Made by a program: the position numbers and the translations under genes. The notes under the pieces are model-generated. The model saw nothing but the letters and a program-made list of their open reading frames with translations. It did no database searches and was not told the origin of the DNA. A DNA stretch of 26,106 bases from the NCBI GenBank assembly GCA_045638085.1, contig JAZUAQ010000029.1, positions 1 through 26,106 on the forward strand, written 5' to 3'. Below, in pieces: positions 6,389 through 14,265 of the stretch (positions are counted from its first letter, which is position 1; each line of letters begins with the position of its first letter). This stretch comes from SIG459 sp045638085. Its GTDB lineage: Bacteria; Bacillota; Clostridia; Oscillospirales; Oscillospiraceae.

Positions 6389-9232
6389 ATGGCAGAAATG
6401 AGACTTACCCGCGTTAAGCTCATCATCAACGGCGTTGAAAGACCCGTTCTTTGCGATCTGCAGAAGGACACCCTCGCAACCGCTATCCGCCGCCTCGGCC
6501 TCACCGGCACCAAAGTCGGCTGCGGCATCGGCGCATGCGGCGCCTGCTCCGTCATCCTTAACGGAGAGGTTGTGCGCTCCTGCACCAAGAAGATGAAGAA
6601 CATCCCCGAGCATAGCGAAATCATCACCATTGAAGGCATCGGCACTCCCCAGCATCTCCACCCCCTGCAGCAGGCATGGATCACCTACGGCGCAGCTCAG
6701 TGCGGCTTCTGCACCCCCGGCTTCATCGTATCCGCCGCCGCTCTGCTGGAGAAGAACAACGCTCCCACCCGTGAAGAGGTAAGACAGTGGTTCCAGAAGC
6801 ACCACAATGTCTGCCGCTGCACCGGCTATAAGCCCCTTGTTGTCGCTGTCATGGCAGCTGCCGAGGTTATCCGCGGCGAAAAGACCATGGAAGACATCAC
6901 CTACAAAGATCAGGGCGAAGATATCTACGGCTCCAACCGTCCCCGTCCCACCGCTCTCGGCAGGGTCACCGGTCTCACCGACTACGGCGACGATATCAAA
7001 CTGAAGATGCCCGAAGGCGTTGCCCATCTGGCAGTTGTTATCCCCGATGTTGCCCACGCAATCGTAAAGAAGGTTGACTTCTCCGAGGCAGAGGCAATGC
7101 CCGGCGTTTACAAGGTTCTCACCGGCGCCGATGTTCAGGGCAACAATAACCTTGAAACTCCCGTTGTTATCCCCCGCAAGAAGGGTGCCGGCATGACTCC
7201 CTGCCCCGTTATCGTCAAAGAGGGTGAAAAAATTCGCCACAAGGGCGACGTTGTTGCAGTTGTTGCAGCAGACACCGAAGAGCATGCACGCGCAGCCGCA
7301 AAGGCAGTCAAGTATGACCTGGAGGTTCTCCCCGCATACATGACCCTTCCCGAGGCTGTTATGCCCGACGCTATCCAGCTCTATGACGACCAGCCCAACG
7401 AATTCATGTTCCAGCCCGTTTATAAGGGCGAGGACGCCAGCGAGATTATCGACAACAGCGACATCGTTGTTGAAGGCTCCTTCTATTCTCAGCATGAGCC
7501 TCACCTCCCCATCGAGCCCGATGTTGTTCAGGGTTACTACGATGAGGACGGCAACATGACCCTCCAGTGCAAGTGCCAGGCAATCGGCGAATGCCGCGAT
7601 GTTCTCGCTCCCGCCTGCGGCATCGAGCGCGACAATCTCCGCATCATCATGAACCCCGCCGGCGGCGCATTCGGTTATCCCGTAAATGCCACCACCTTCG
7701 GCGTTGTTATCACCGCAGTTCAGGCTCTGGGCATTCCCTGCACCATGACTCTCAGCTATGAAGAGTTCATGTTCATGACCGGTAAGCGCTCCGCCACCTA
7801 TGTCAACGCCCGTCTGGCTTGCTCTCCCGACGGCAAGATCACCGCTGCCGAGTATGACCTTGGTCTTGACCACGGCTCTTACGCCATGACCGCCAGCAAG
7901 ATTTTCAACAACATGGTATCCGTCGGCTTCCACGGCTACAATGTTCCCAATGTAAAGGCTCTCGCCCGCGGCGTTGCCACCAACCATGCCTTCTGCTGCC
8001 CCTACCGCGGCTTCGGCGCACCTCAGGTTTACACCACCACCGAGGCGCTTATGGATATGGCAGCTGAAAAGCTGGGCATCGATCCCTGGGAGTTCCGTTA
8101 TATCAACGCAGCACGTCCCGGCGACACCACTATGAACAGCCGTCCCTACAAGGAGTATGTCTACGTAGATATGCTTGAGAAGATCAAGCCCGTCTACGAC
8201 GAATATAAGGCAGAGGCCGAGAAGGGCAAGGCCGAAGGCCGCCACACCGGCGTTGGCATCAGCCTCGGTGGCTTCCTCTGCACCATCGGTATGTTCGATA
8301 GCTGCGACATCGCAATTGAGCTGAACAGCGACAACACCTTCACCTTCTACAACACTTGGGAAGACCTGGGTCAGGGCGGCGATATCGGCTCCCTCACCCA
8401 CGCCGTTAAGGCACTCGCTCCCATGGGTGTAAAGCCCGAGCAGATCCGCCTTATTATGAACGATAGCCTTATCTGCCCCGACTCCGGCGTTGCAGCAGCA
8501 AGCCGCAGCCACTACATGATCGGTAATGCCACCATCGATGGATGCAACAAGCTTATGGATGCAATGCGCAAGGAAGACGGCAGCTGGAGAACCTATGACG
8601 AGATGGTTGCAGAAGGCCGTCCTACCAAGTACATGGGTCACTACGACCAGATGAACCTCGGTATTCCTCCCGGACTGGATCCCAACTCCGGCGAAGGCGA
8701 CAAGGATGCAGCCTTCATGTATGCCGTCAACGTTGCTCTCGTTGATGTTGATGTCAAGACCGGCAAGACCACCGTTAAGCGTTATTACACCCTCGCCGAC
8801 GTCGGCACCATCGGCAACAAGCTGGCTGTTGACGGTCAGGCCTTCGGTGGATTGAGCCACTCCATCGGCTTCGCCCTCAGCGAGGACTTCTTCGACATCA
8901 AGAAGGACAAGAACATGGCCGTCTGCGGTATTCCCACCATTCTGGATATCCCCGATGACCTGAGCGTTGACTACATTGAAACTCCCAGACCCAACGGCCC
9001 TTACGGCTCCTCCGGCTCCTCCGAGTGCTTCCAGAGCTCCGGCCACATGGCAGTTATCAATGCTATCAACAACGCCTGCGGCGTCCGCATCTACGACCTG
9101 CCCGCCCGTCCCGCAAAGGTCAAAGCAGCCTGGGCTGCAAAGCAGGCCGGTCAGGACCTCAAGCCCGCCAAGTACTACCTGGGCAAGGACTTCGAGGATA
9201 TGCTTGAAGACATCCGCAACGAACCCATCTAA
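6389..9232 (+). CDS. mop: Molybdenum aldehyde oxidoreductase, single-chain Mop type
   Basis: This 947-residue xanthine-oxidase-family enzyme oxidises an aldehyde (or hydroxylates a heterocycle) with water as oxygen source. As in the 907-residue Desulfovibrio gigas enzyme, one chain carries everything except a flavin domain. The plant-type [2Fe-2S] cluster uses Cys45, 50, 53 and 65, and the second cluster Cys105, 108, 142 and 144, all exactly five positions later than in the D. gigas protein as I recall it. The Mo domain has PHLPIEPDV, a GGAFGY loop, RGFGAPQ, a GQGGDIG segment and the catalytic Glu879 in SSGSSECFQSSG. One oddity is that GGAFGY is followed by PVN rather than the usual Lys. AGGAGG lies 8 bp upstream. 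Codon use is strongly biased (TTC, ATC, CGC, AAG), suggesting high expression. The true substrate is unknown. Confidence 0.95.
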   Translation: MAEMRLTRVKLIINGVERPVLCDLQKDTLATAIRRLGLTGTKVGCGIGACGACSVILNGEVVRSCTKKMKNIPEHSEIITIEGIGTPQHLHPLQQAWITYGAAQCGFCTPGFIVSAAALLEKNNAPTREEVRQWFQKHHNVCRCTGYKPLVVAVMAAAEVIRGEKTMEDITYKDQGEDIYGSNRPRPTALGRVTGLTDYGDDIKLKMPEGVAHLAVVIPDVAHAIVKKVDFSEAEAMPGVYKVLTGADVQGNNNLETPVVIPRKKGAGMTPCPVIVKEGEKIRHKGDVVAVVAADTEEHARAAAKAVKYDLEVLPAYMTLPEAVMPDAIQLYDDQPNEFMFQPVYKGEDASEIIDNSDIVVEGSFYSQHEPHLPIEPDVVQGYYDEDGNMTLQCKCQAIGECRDVLAPACGIERDNLRIIMNPAGGAFGYPVNATTFGVVITAVQALGIPCTMTLSYEEFMFMTGKRSATYVNARLACSPDGKITAAEYDLGLDHGSYAMTASKIFNNMVSVGFHGYNVPNVKALARGVATNHAFCCPYRGFGAPQVYTTTEALMDMAAEKLGIDPWEFRYINAARPGDTTMNSRPYKEYVYVDMLEKIKPVYDEYKAEAEKGKAEGRHTGVGISLGGFLCTIGMFDSCDIAIELNSDNTFTFYNTWEDLGQGGDIGSLTHAVKALAPMGVKPEQIRLIMNDSLICPDSGVAAASRSHYMIGNATIDGCNKLMDAMRKEDGSWRTYDEMVAEGRPTKYMGHYDQMNLGIPPGLDPNSGEGDKDAAFMYAVNVALVDVDVKTGKTTVKRYYTLADVGTIGNKLAVDGQAFGGLSHSIGFALSEDFFDIKKDKNMAVCGIPTILDIPDDLSVDYIETPRPNGPYGSSGSSECFQSSGHMAVINAINNACGVRIYDLPARPAKVKAAWAAKQAGQDLKPAKYYLGKDFEDMLEDIRNEPI

Positions 9233-9258
9233 ATACCAAAACCGCGAGGTGATTATAA

Positions 9259-11487
9259 ATGGAATTGCAGGATTCCAAAGCCTTTGTGCAAAACTGCTTC
9301 CATGACGAATCCGCCTCCTGTGCCTGCGCCTGCCCCTTCCATCTGGACATCAGAGGTTTTCTGAAAAAGGTGGCGAGAGGCAGGTGGCCGGCCGCCTACC
9401 GCGATTTGAGCACGGCTATACTCTTCCCCTCCATTGCCGCGGAGCTTTGCCCTCAGCCCTGCCGCTCCCGCTGCCAGCGCGAAAGCCTTGGCGACGAAGC
9501 CTTGAATATGGCTGAGTTGGAAAAAGCCTGCATACGCTTTGCCACCGGGGAAGCTGCTGACTTCCGTCTTCCACCCAAGGAAGAGACCGTTGCCGTGGTG
9601 GGTGCCGGACCTGCCGGACTGGCTTGCGCCATTGGTCTGGCACGGAAAAAATATGCTGTCACCGTTTTCGAAAAAGAACAGGGGTGGGGCGGCCATCTGC
9701 GCTCCCACCCCCGTTTTGCACTTTTTGACGCAGATTTTTCCAAGCAGTTTGCGCCTCAGAGCGTGGACTTCCGCTTCGGCACAGAGGCAGACTTTGAGCT
9801 TTTGCAGAGTTTCGACGCCGTCTACATCGCAACCGGTGAAGGCGGAAACGACTTCGGTCTCGGCGGCAGCTGGGACAGCAAAAACTTCACAACGGAAAAG
9901 GCCGGCTTCTTCATAGGAGGCGGCGTTGTAGGCATGCCCCTCATGGAAAGCATTGCCTGCGGCAGCAAACTCTCCCAGCTTATGGAGGCCTATCTCAAAA
10001 CAGGCCGCGCAGAACTTATTGTTGAAAACAATGAGGAATACTGCGAAGGTCATATGATGGACCATCCCAGCGAGGAGAAAAAGCCCATCGTCCTCCCCGC
10101 CGACCCTGACGCGGGCTACACAAAGGACGAAGCCAAGGCCGAGGCCGCCCGCTGCATGCAGTGCATCTGCGACCGTTGCCTGAAGGAATGCGAGCTTATG
10201 GCCCATTACCGCAAAAGCCCCTATAAGCTCGCCGCCGATATATGCGGCGACTCCCACACCATGCCCCCATTCTCCAACTGCGAGGCCACACGCCAGACCT
10301 ATTCCTGCAACATGTGCTCCCACTGCTCCAACATCTGCCCCGAGGGCGTTGATATGGGCGAGCTTTTCCGCTTCTCCCGTGAAGACCGCTGGAAGCAGAA
10401 AAAGTGGGTGCCCGGTCTCCACGACTACTGGCTCCGGGAGTTGGATTTCAACGGCGGCGAGGGATTTTACTCAACAAGCAAAGAATGCGAATATCTTTTC
10501 TTCCCCGGCTGTCAGCTCAGCGCATCTTCCCCTAAGCAGGTGAAGGATGTCTGGAACTATCTGTCAGGCATGCTCAATATGGGAATTATGCTTGGCTGCT
10601 GCGGCGCACCTGCCATATGGGCGGGAGACCTCGACAGAAGAGAGAAAAACACCGCTCTCATCCGCGCCCATTGGGAGGCTATGGAGCGCCCCTCAATAGT
10701 CTGCGCCTGCGCCACCTGCAGCGATTTTCTGAAAAAGCTTCTTCCCCATGCCGAGATACGCAGTCTCTATGAGCTGCTCCACGAAATCGGCGCCCCTGTC
10801 CATCCGCTCCCCTTCTCTGAAGCTGCGGTTTTCGACCCCTGCTCCGCTTCAAAGGATGAAAAAGTCCATGAAAGCGTTGCCGCTATTGCAGCAAAATCCC
10901 TCTGCCGTGTCGAAAAACTTGATGACGGCGGAAAATGCTGCGGCTACGGCGGACACATGCGCCTTGCCAACCCCGAGCTTTATAAAGAGATTACGGATAA
11001 CCGCGTTAAGGAGAGCGAACTTCCTTACATCGTTTACTGCGCAAACTGCCTTGAAGTTTTCCGCTCCAAAGGCAAGGAATGCGCGCACATTCTTGACGCT
11101 GTGTTTCCGCCCGAGTCCGACTCCACACCCACACTTGCGCAGAAGAAGTCCAATTCTCTCCGTCTGAAAGGTGAACTTATGCAGGAAATTGAAAACAAAA
11201 CCTTTGTTCCCTCCTCTGCACCTTGGGACAGCCTGCCCCTTGAGATAAGCGCTGAGGCTCAGGCAAATATGGAAGATAAGCTCATCACCGAAAGCGAGAT
11301 GAAGGAGCTTATCTACACCGTTGAAGCCGAAAGAGATTATTTCGAAGACGAAAGCGGTCTGCGCAGCGCCTGCCTCATGAAAGAGGTTCTCACCTTCTGG
11401 GCTGACTACCGCCAGAGAGAGGACGGCGGCTATTTCCTTGAAAGCGCCTATTGCCACAGAATGCATATCGGGGAGGACGGAAAATGA
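9259..11487 (+). CDS. Flavin/dicluster Fe-S electron-transfer protein with CCG domains (DVU_1558-like)
   Basis: This 742-residue cytosolic redox protein is a likely electron partner of the flavin-less aldehyde oxidoreductase. In order it shows: a GltD/DPD-like N-terminal Fe-S domain (cysteines 13-25, then 64, 68, 72); an FAD-binding GAGPAG (115-120) followed by VTVFEKE; ATGEGG (191-196); a C-terminal FAD-type motif FIGGGVVG with MESIACG (218-235); two ferredoxin-like clusters (299-311 and 350-360, CxxCxxCxxxCP); and two heterodisulfide-reductase-like CCG repeats (Cys418, 447-448, 487 and Cys528, 560-561, 594, 597). Only about 25 residues separate ATGEGG from the second FAD motif, so the usual inserted NAD(P)H domain seems missing. 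I recall the family name as pyridine nucleotide-disulfide oxidoreductase/dicluster-binding protein. The start has GAGGTG upstream. Confidence 0.85.
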   Translation: MELQDSKAFVQNCFHDESASCACACPFHLDIRGFLKKVARGRWPAAYRDLSTAILFPSIAAELCPQPCRSRCQRESLGDEALNMAELEKACIRFATGEAADFRLPPKEETVAVVGAGPAGLACAIGLARKKYAVTVFEKEQGWGGHLRSHPRFALFDADFSKQFAPQSVDFRFGTEADFELLQSFDAVYIATGEGGNDFGLGGSWDSKNFTTEKAGFFIGGGVVGMPLMESIACGSKLSQLMEAYLKTGRAELIVENNEEYCEGHMMDHPSEEKKPIVLPADPDAGYTKDEAKAEAARCMQCICDRCLKECELMAHYRKSPYKLAADICGDSHTMPPFSNCEATRQTYSCNMCSHCSNICPEGVDMGELFRFSREDRWKQKKWVPGLHDYWLRELDFNGGEGFYSTSKECEYLFFPGCQLSASSPKQVKDVWNYLSGMLNMGIMLGCCGAPAIWAGDLDRREKNTALIRAHWEAMERPSIVCACATCSDFLKKLLPHAEIRSLYELLHEIGAPVHPLPFSEAAVFDPCSASKDEKVHESVAAIAAKSLCRVEKLDDGGKCCGYGGHMRLANPELYKEITDNRVKESELPYIVYCANCLEVFRSKGKECAHILDAVFPPESDSTPTLAQKKSNSLRLKGELMQEIENKTFVPSSAPWDSLPLEISAEAQANMEDKLITESEMKELIYTVEAERDYFEDESGLRSACLMKEVLTFWADYRQREDGGYFLESAYCHRMHIGEDGK

Positions 11488-11678
11488 ACGAAAAGCGAGT
11501 TCTTAAATGCGCAAAATGCGATGTTGAGCTCATCGAGCGTCAGGTGATGTTCTCCTATATGCGCCGCAGCTTCGGCCACAATGTTCCCGTATGCCCCCGC
11601 TGCGGCAAAGCCTATATCTCCCGCTCCCTTGCCGAAGGCCGAATGGCCGAGGTTGAGGTGCTGCTGGAAGATAAGTGA
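11484..11678 (+). CDS. Small double-CxxC redox/zinc-ribbon protein (DVU_1557-like)
   Basis: This 64-residue protein carries CAKC (Cys9, Cys12) and CPRC (Cys37, Cys40), a four-cysteine site that could bind iron as in rubredoxin, or zinc. It ends in a short acidic helix with AEGRMAEVEVLLEDK. I chose ATG 11484 because it overlaps the upstream stop as ATGA and has GGGAGG 8 bp ahead; an in-frame ATG at 11451 would embed 33 bp further in the upstream gene. From memory the DVU_1557 family redox protein has this size and pattern and always accompanies Mop-type neighbours. It lies between the electron-transfer protein and the CoA ligase, so an electron-carrier role is plausible but unproven. Confidence 0.85.
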   Translation: MNEKRVLKCAKCDVELIERQVMFSYMRRSFGHNVPVCPRCGKAYISRSLAEGRMAEVEVLLEDK

Positions 11679-11684
11679 GCTGCC

Positions 11685-12869
11685 ATGGATAACTACTCCG
11701 CAAAAGTTAACACCGCTTCCTTTGTTGATGTTTCCGAGGAGAGCATACTCCGCGCGCTCAATGAGCAGCTGGAGTATGCTTCTTCCCGGAGCTCTTTTTA
11801 CGCCCATTTGGCGGAGTCCCTCCCCCTTTCTTCCCTTGAGGATATATCCGCGCTCCCTCTTATGAGCGCGGAGGATATTGTCAGCCGCGGACGGGAGATG
11901 CTCTGCGTCAGCGCCTCGCAAATCAGGCGCATTGTCAGCCTGCACACTTCGGGCACCACAAGTGAGCCAAAGCGGGTATATTTCAGCGGCGGCGACCTTT
12001 GCCGCACCGTGGATTTCTTCGCCGAGGGCATGGGCTGGATGTGCGAAAAAGGTGACAAGGTGGGAATTTTGCTGCCCTGCTCCGTTCCCGACGGAGTTGG
12101 CGATCTCCTCGCCCGCGGTCTTGAAAAACTGGGGGCACAGCCGCTCAGGCTGGGTCTTGTGGAAAGCCCCGCTTTGTTGGCAGAAACCCTTTTGAAGGAA
12201 AAGCCCGCCGTACTTGTTGGAATGCCGTGGCAGATAAGGCTTCTTGCCCTTGCGCTGCCTACGCTTCGTCCCAAGGCCGTTTTGCTCTCCGCCGACTATG
12301 TCCCCGAGAGCATTTATCCTCTTCTCGAAGAAATTTGGGGCTGCCGCGTGCTCAACCATTTTGGAATGACCGAAACTTGCTTCGGCTGCGCCGTTGAGAG
12401 CATGCTCCATCGGGGAATGTATCTCCGCCGCAACGAACTCTACGCGGAGGTAATTGACCCCGAAAGCGGAAAGCCACTTCCCGCAGGAGAAAGAGGCGAG
12501 CTTGTTCTGACCACCTTAAGGCGCGAGGCCATGCCCCTTATAAGATACCGCACGGGGGATTATGCCCGTCTTTCCAAAGAGCGCGGCGACTGCATAGAAT
12601 CCGTCTGCGGACGCATAAACGCGCCCGATGCTTTCTATTCTCTTCAGGAAAAGCTCTGCCCTATAAAAGAAATTCTGGACTATAGCCTCAGCATTTCCGA
12701 GGAAATGCTGAGCGCAGAAGTTATAGTCAGCAGCGAAGGCATTGTTCCTATCATTCAAAGCGCAGCTGCGAAAGCCTTCGGTATAAGTGAAAACAATATT
12801 TCCCTCTCCGTGAAAGTTTCTTCTCCCCTCGAAGGGAAAATGTTCAGCTTGGGAAAACGAACAATATAA
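11685..12869 (+). CDS. Phenylacetate-CoA-ligase-like AMP-forming enzyme (DVU_1553-like)
   Basis: This 394-residue adenylate-forming enzyme resembles PaaK. ATP-binding TSGTTSEPKRV is at 88-98, the adenylate motif NHFGMTE at 224-230 and RYRTGD at 287-292; a Gly-Lys near the extreme C-terminus (390-391) could supply the second-half catalytic lysine. It is slightly shorter than PaaK (about 430). Such enzymes make acyl-AMP and then acyl-CoA from a carboxylate. Placed after an aldehyde oxidoreductase, it could activate the acid product. I recall a dedicated family named after DVU_1553. It begins 6 bp after the upstream stop with no strong ribosome site, suggesting translational coupling, and closes the operon at a strong terminator. 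Substrate unknown. Confidence 0.88.
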   Translation: MDNYSAKVNTASFVDVSEESILRALNEQLEYASSRSSFYAHLAESLPLSSLEDISALPLMSAEDIVSRGREMLCVSASQIRRIVSLHTSGTTSEPKRVYFSGGDLCRTVDFFAEGMGWMCEKGDKVGILLPCSVPDGVGDLLARGLEKLGAQPLRLGLVESPALLAETLLKEKPAVLVGMPWQIRLLALALPTLRPKAVLLSADYVPESIYPLLEEIWGCRVLNHFGMTETCFGCAVESMLHRGMYLRRNELYAEVIDPESGKPLPAGERGELVLTTLRREAMPLIRYRTGDYARLSKERGDCIESVCGRINAPDAFYSLQEKLCPIKEILDYSLSISEEMLSAEVIVSSEGIVPIIQSAAAKAFGISENNISLSVKVSSPLEGKMFSLGKRTI

Positions 12870-12870
12870 A

Positions 12871-12899
12871 AAAAGAGAGACCCGATGGGTCTCTCTTTT
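12871..12899. terminator. Bidirectional intrinsic terminator
   Basis: A perfect 13-bp stem, AAAAGAGAGACCC (12871-12883) with 12887-12899, encloses a 3-nt GAT loop. It ends the Mop operon and, on the other strand, the zinc-ribbon membrane protein gene whose stop codon starts at 12901. Confidence 0.93.
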
Positions 12900-12900
12900 C

Positions 12901-13482
12901 TTAATCTGCAGAAACAAATCTCAGCAGTATGGTTTTATAAACACTGTTTGGAACACGCATGATAATGTCCCCATAATATACGCTTTCACCATAAACTCTG
13001 ATGGGCGCAAAGCTTATGGTTTCTTCATAATCGTCTCCAAGATATGACCATATATTACTGTCAAAGTTTTCAGCGAACTGGGAAACCTCTATATACATTG
13101 CAAATGTTTCTCCACTCGTAGCGGTGCACCTGCATACGAGATGGGATATTTCCTCGCCGCTATATACATTTATCACAGGAATAATATCCATTATATCTAC
13201 ATATGCCTGCTCTCCGGACTTTTTGCAGTCGAAAAATATTGTTTCTGTATAAGCAGGCTCATCCATGGATGGGTGCGCGTAATTCGCATTAATAACAAAG
13301 GCATATATAATTGACAAAACTGTGATAAGTGCAATTGCAATTGCTACATTTATGCCCGAACCACGCTCTCTATCATTGCAGACAACCTCTCCTCTGCTGT
13401 TTTTCTCTACAGATCGCCTACACTCGGGGCAGCGCTTCATGCCGTCCAGTACACCTGCTCCGCAATGAGGACAGAAATCCAT
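12901..13482 (-). CDS. Zinc-ribbon single-pass membrane protein of unknown function
   Basis: This 193-residue protein has an N-terminal zinc ribbon (CPHC at 4-7 and CPEC at 18-21), a polar linker with an extra Cys35, one transmembrane helix at about 44-66, and an extracytoplasmic domain of about 125 residues. That domain has many beta-prone segments and two further Cys near CRCTA. The architecture, a cytoplasmic zinc ribbon tethered to an outside beta domain, is common among Clostridia hypothetical proteins. I recognise no catalytic motif. A GGGAG site precedes the ATG. Codon use is AT-richer than that of the neighbours (many ATA and TAT codons), which could indicate low expression or a different history. 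The gene is monocistronic, with its own promoter and terminator. Confidence 0.8.
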   Translation of the reverse strand: MDFCPHCGAGVLDGMKRCPECRRSVEKNSRGEVVCNDRERGSGINVAIAIALITVLSIIYAFVINANYAHPSMDEPAYTETIFFDCKKSGEQAYVDIMDIIPVINVYSGEEISHLVCRCTATSGETFAMYIEVSQFAENFDSNIWSYLGDDYEETISFAPIRVYGESVYYGDIIMRVPNSVYKTILLRFVSAD

Positions 13483-13505
13483 TTACCCACTCCCTTTCTG
13501 CTTTC

Positions 13506-13534
13506 AGTATAGTCCTTCTGCTGGACATTCTCAA
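13506..13534 (-). promoter_or_regulatory. Promoter of the zinc-ribbon membrane protein gene
   Basis: On the minus strand TTGAGA (13529-13534) and TATACT (13506-13511) are separated by 17 bp, 24 bp upstream of the ATG. The promoter lies back to back with the nitroreductase promoter. Confidence 0.65.
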
Positions 13535-13540
13535 GAGCAT

Positions 13541-13567
13541 TTGACATCAAGGTCAAAAGAATATAAA
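13541..13567 (+). promoter_or_regulatory. Probable nitroreductase promoter with a dyad at the -35
   Basis: TTGACA (13541-13546) and TATAAA (13562-13567) are present with a short 15-bp spacer. The -35 lies within the dyad TTGAC-N6-GTCAA (13541-13556), which could be an operator. The short spacer would suit an activated or repressed promoter; moderate confidence only. Confidence 0.5.
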
Positions 13568-13602
13568 CTGGTTTTATCAAATTAAAACTGCGGAGGGATT
13601 AT

Positions 13603-14226
13603 ATGAAAACTCTTGATACCATCATTATGCAGCGCCAGAGCACCCGCGTTTTCACCAATGACATTCCCGAAAAAGCACTTATTGAAGCCATAGTTGAATC
13701 CGGTCGCCTTGCACCCTATGCAGGCATTGTGCAGCAGCGCCGCGACTCCTTCCGCCATTTCTTTGCCGTTTCAAGAGAAAATCCCATAATGGAAAGCATA
13801 ATGAAGCTTGTTGAGGAAAGCCGTCTTGAAATCGTTGATCATGCCCATGCCGAGGGAATGGCAGAGCGCTGGCCTGAGATGGTGAAGGTTTTGGATATGC
13901 TCTATAGAAAGAGCGCAGACGATATTGCCGCCGCTCCCTGGCTCATTATCATCGCCGAGCAGGCAGGTGTACCTCAGCGTGAGCAGGTTTGTCTCGGCCA
14001 TGTTATGGAGAATATGTGGCTCAAGGCCACGGAGCTTGAGCTCGGCGCAAAGCCTTCCTCCGGAATTGCGGATATTAAGGACAAGGCCACTCTTTGTGCC
14101 CTTCTGGGTCTCGACAGCAATGAGGACTATGCCTTTGATGCCCTCAGCGTGGGTTATCCCAAAATTCCCCTCACCCTCCGCGACGGAGAGAGAAAACCGC
14201 TCCCCTCCCTGCGTTGGTTTGAGTAA
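13603..14226 (+). CDS. Nitroreductase family flavoprotein
   Basis: This 207-residue protein is a nitroreductase-fold FMN enzyme. The start (IIMQRQSTRVFTNDIPEKAL) matches the usual R-x-S-x-R-x-F FMN-phosphate-binding region, followed by a RLAPYAGIVQQR segment. A WLIIIAEQ strand precedes the conserved VCLGHVMENMWLKATELELG helix. The protein lacks the extended C-terminal arm of larger NfsA-type members. These enzymes reduce nitro groups, quinones or flavins using NAD(P)H; the physiological substrate is not evident. GGAGG lies 7 bp ahead of the ATG. The gene is monocistronic, ending at a bidirectional terminator shared with tRNA-Leu. No functional tie to the Mop cluster is visible beyond proximity. 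Confidence 0.88.
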   Translation: MKTLDTIIMQRQSTRVFTNDIPEKALIEAIVESGRLAPYAGIVQQRRDSFRHFFAVSRENPIMESIMKLVEESRLEIVDHAHAEGMAERWPEMVKVLDMLYRKSADDIAAAPWLIIIAEQAGVPQREQVCLGHVMENMWLKATELELGAKPSSGIADIKDKATLCALLGLDSNEDYAFDALSVGYPKIPLTLRDGERKPLPSLRWFE

Positions 14227-14232
14227 AAAAGA

Positions 14233-14260
14233 AAAACGGCATCCTTTCGGATGCCGTTTT
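14233..14260. terminator. Bidirectional intrinsic terminator
   Basis: A perfect 12-bp stem, AAAACGGCATCC (14233-14244) with 14249-14260, closes a TTTC loop and has T-runs in both directions. It ends the nitroreductase transcript and the oppositely transcribed tRNA-Leu. Confidence 0.92.
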
Positions 14261-14265
14261 CTTTT

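Noticed and set aside
6374..9046. 890-codon open frame on the minus strand opposite the aldehyde oxidoreductase
   Set aside because: It mirrors a strongly biased coding gene, is rich in Gly, Ala and Val, has no family motif, and the plus-strand frame carries all Fe-S and Mo motifs.
9253..10422. 389-codon open frame opposite the electron-transfer protein gene
   Set aside because: Shadow of the real gene; low-complexity composition and no ribosome site.
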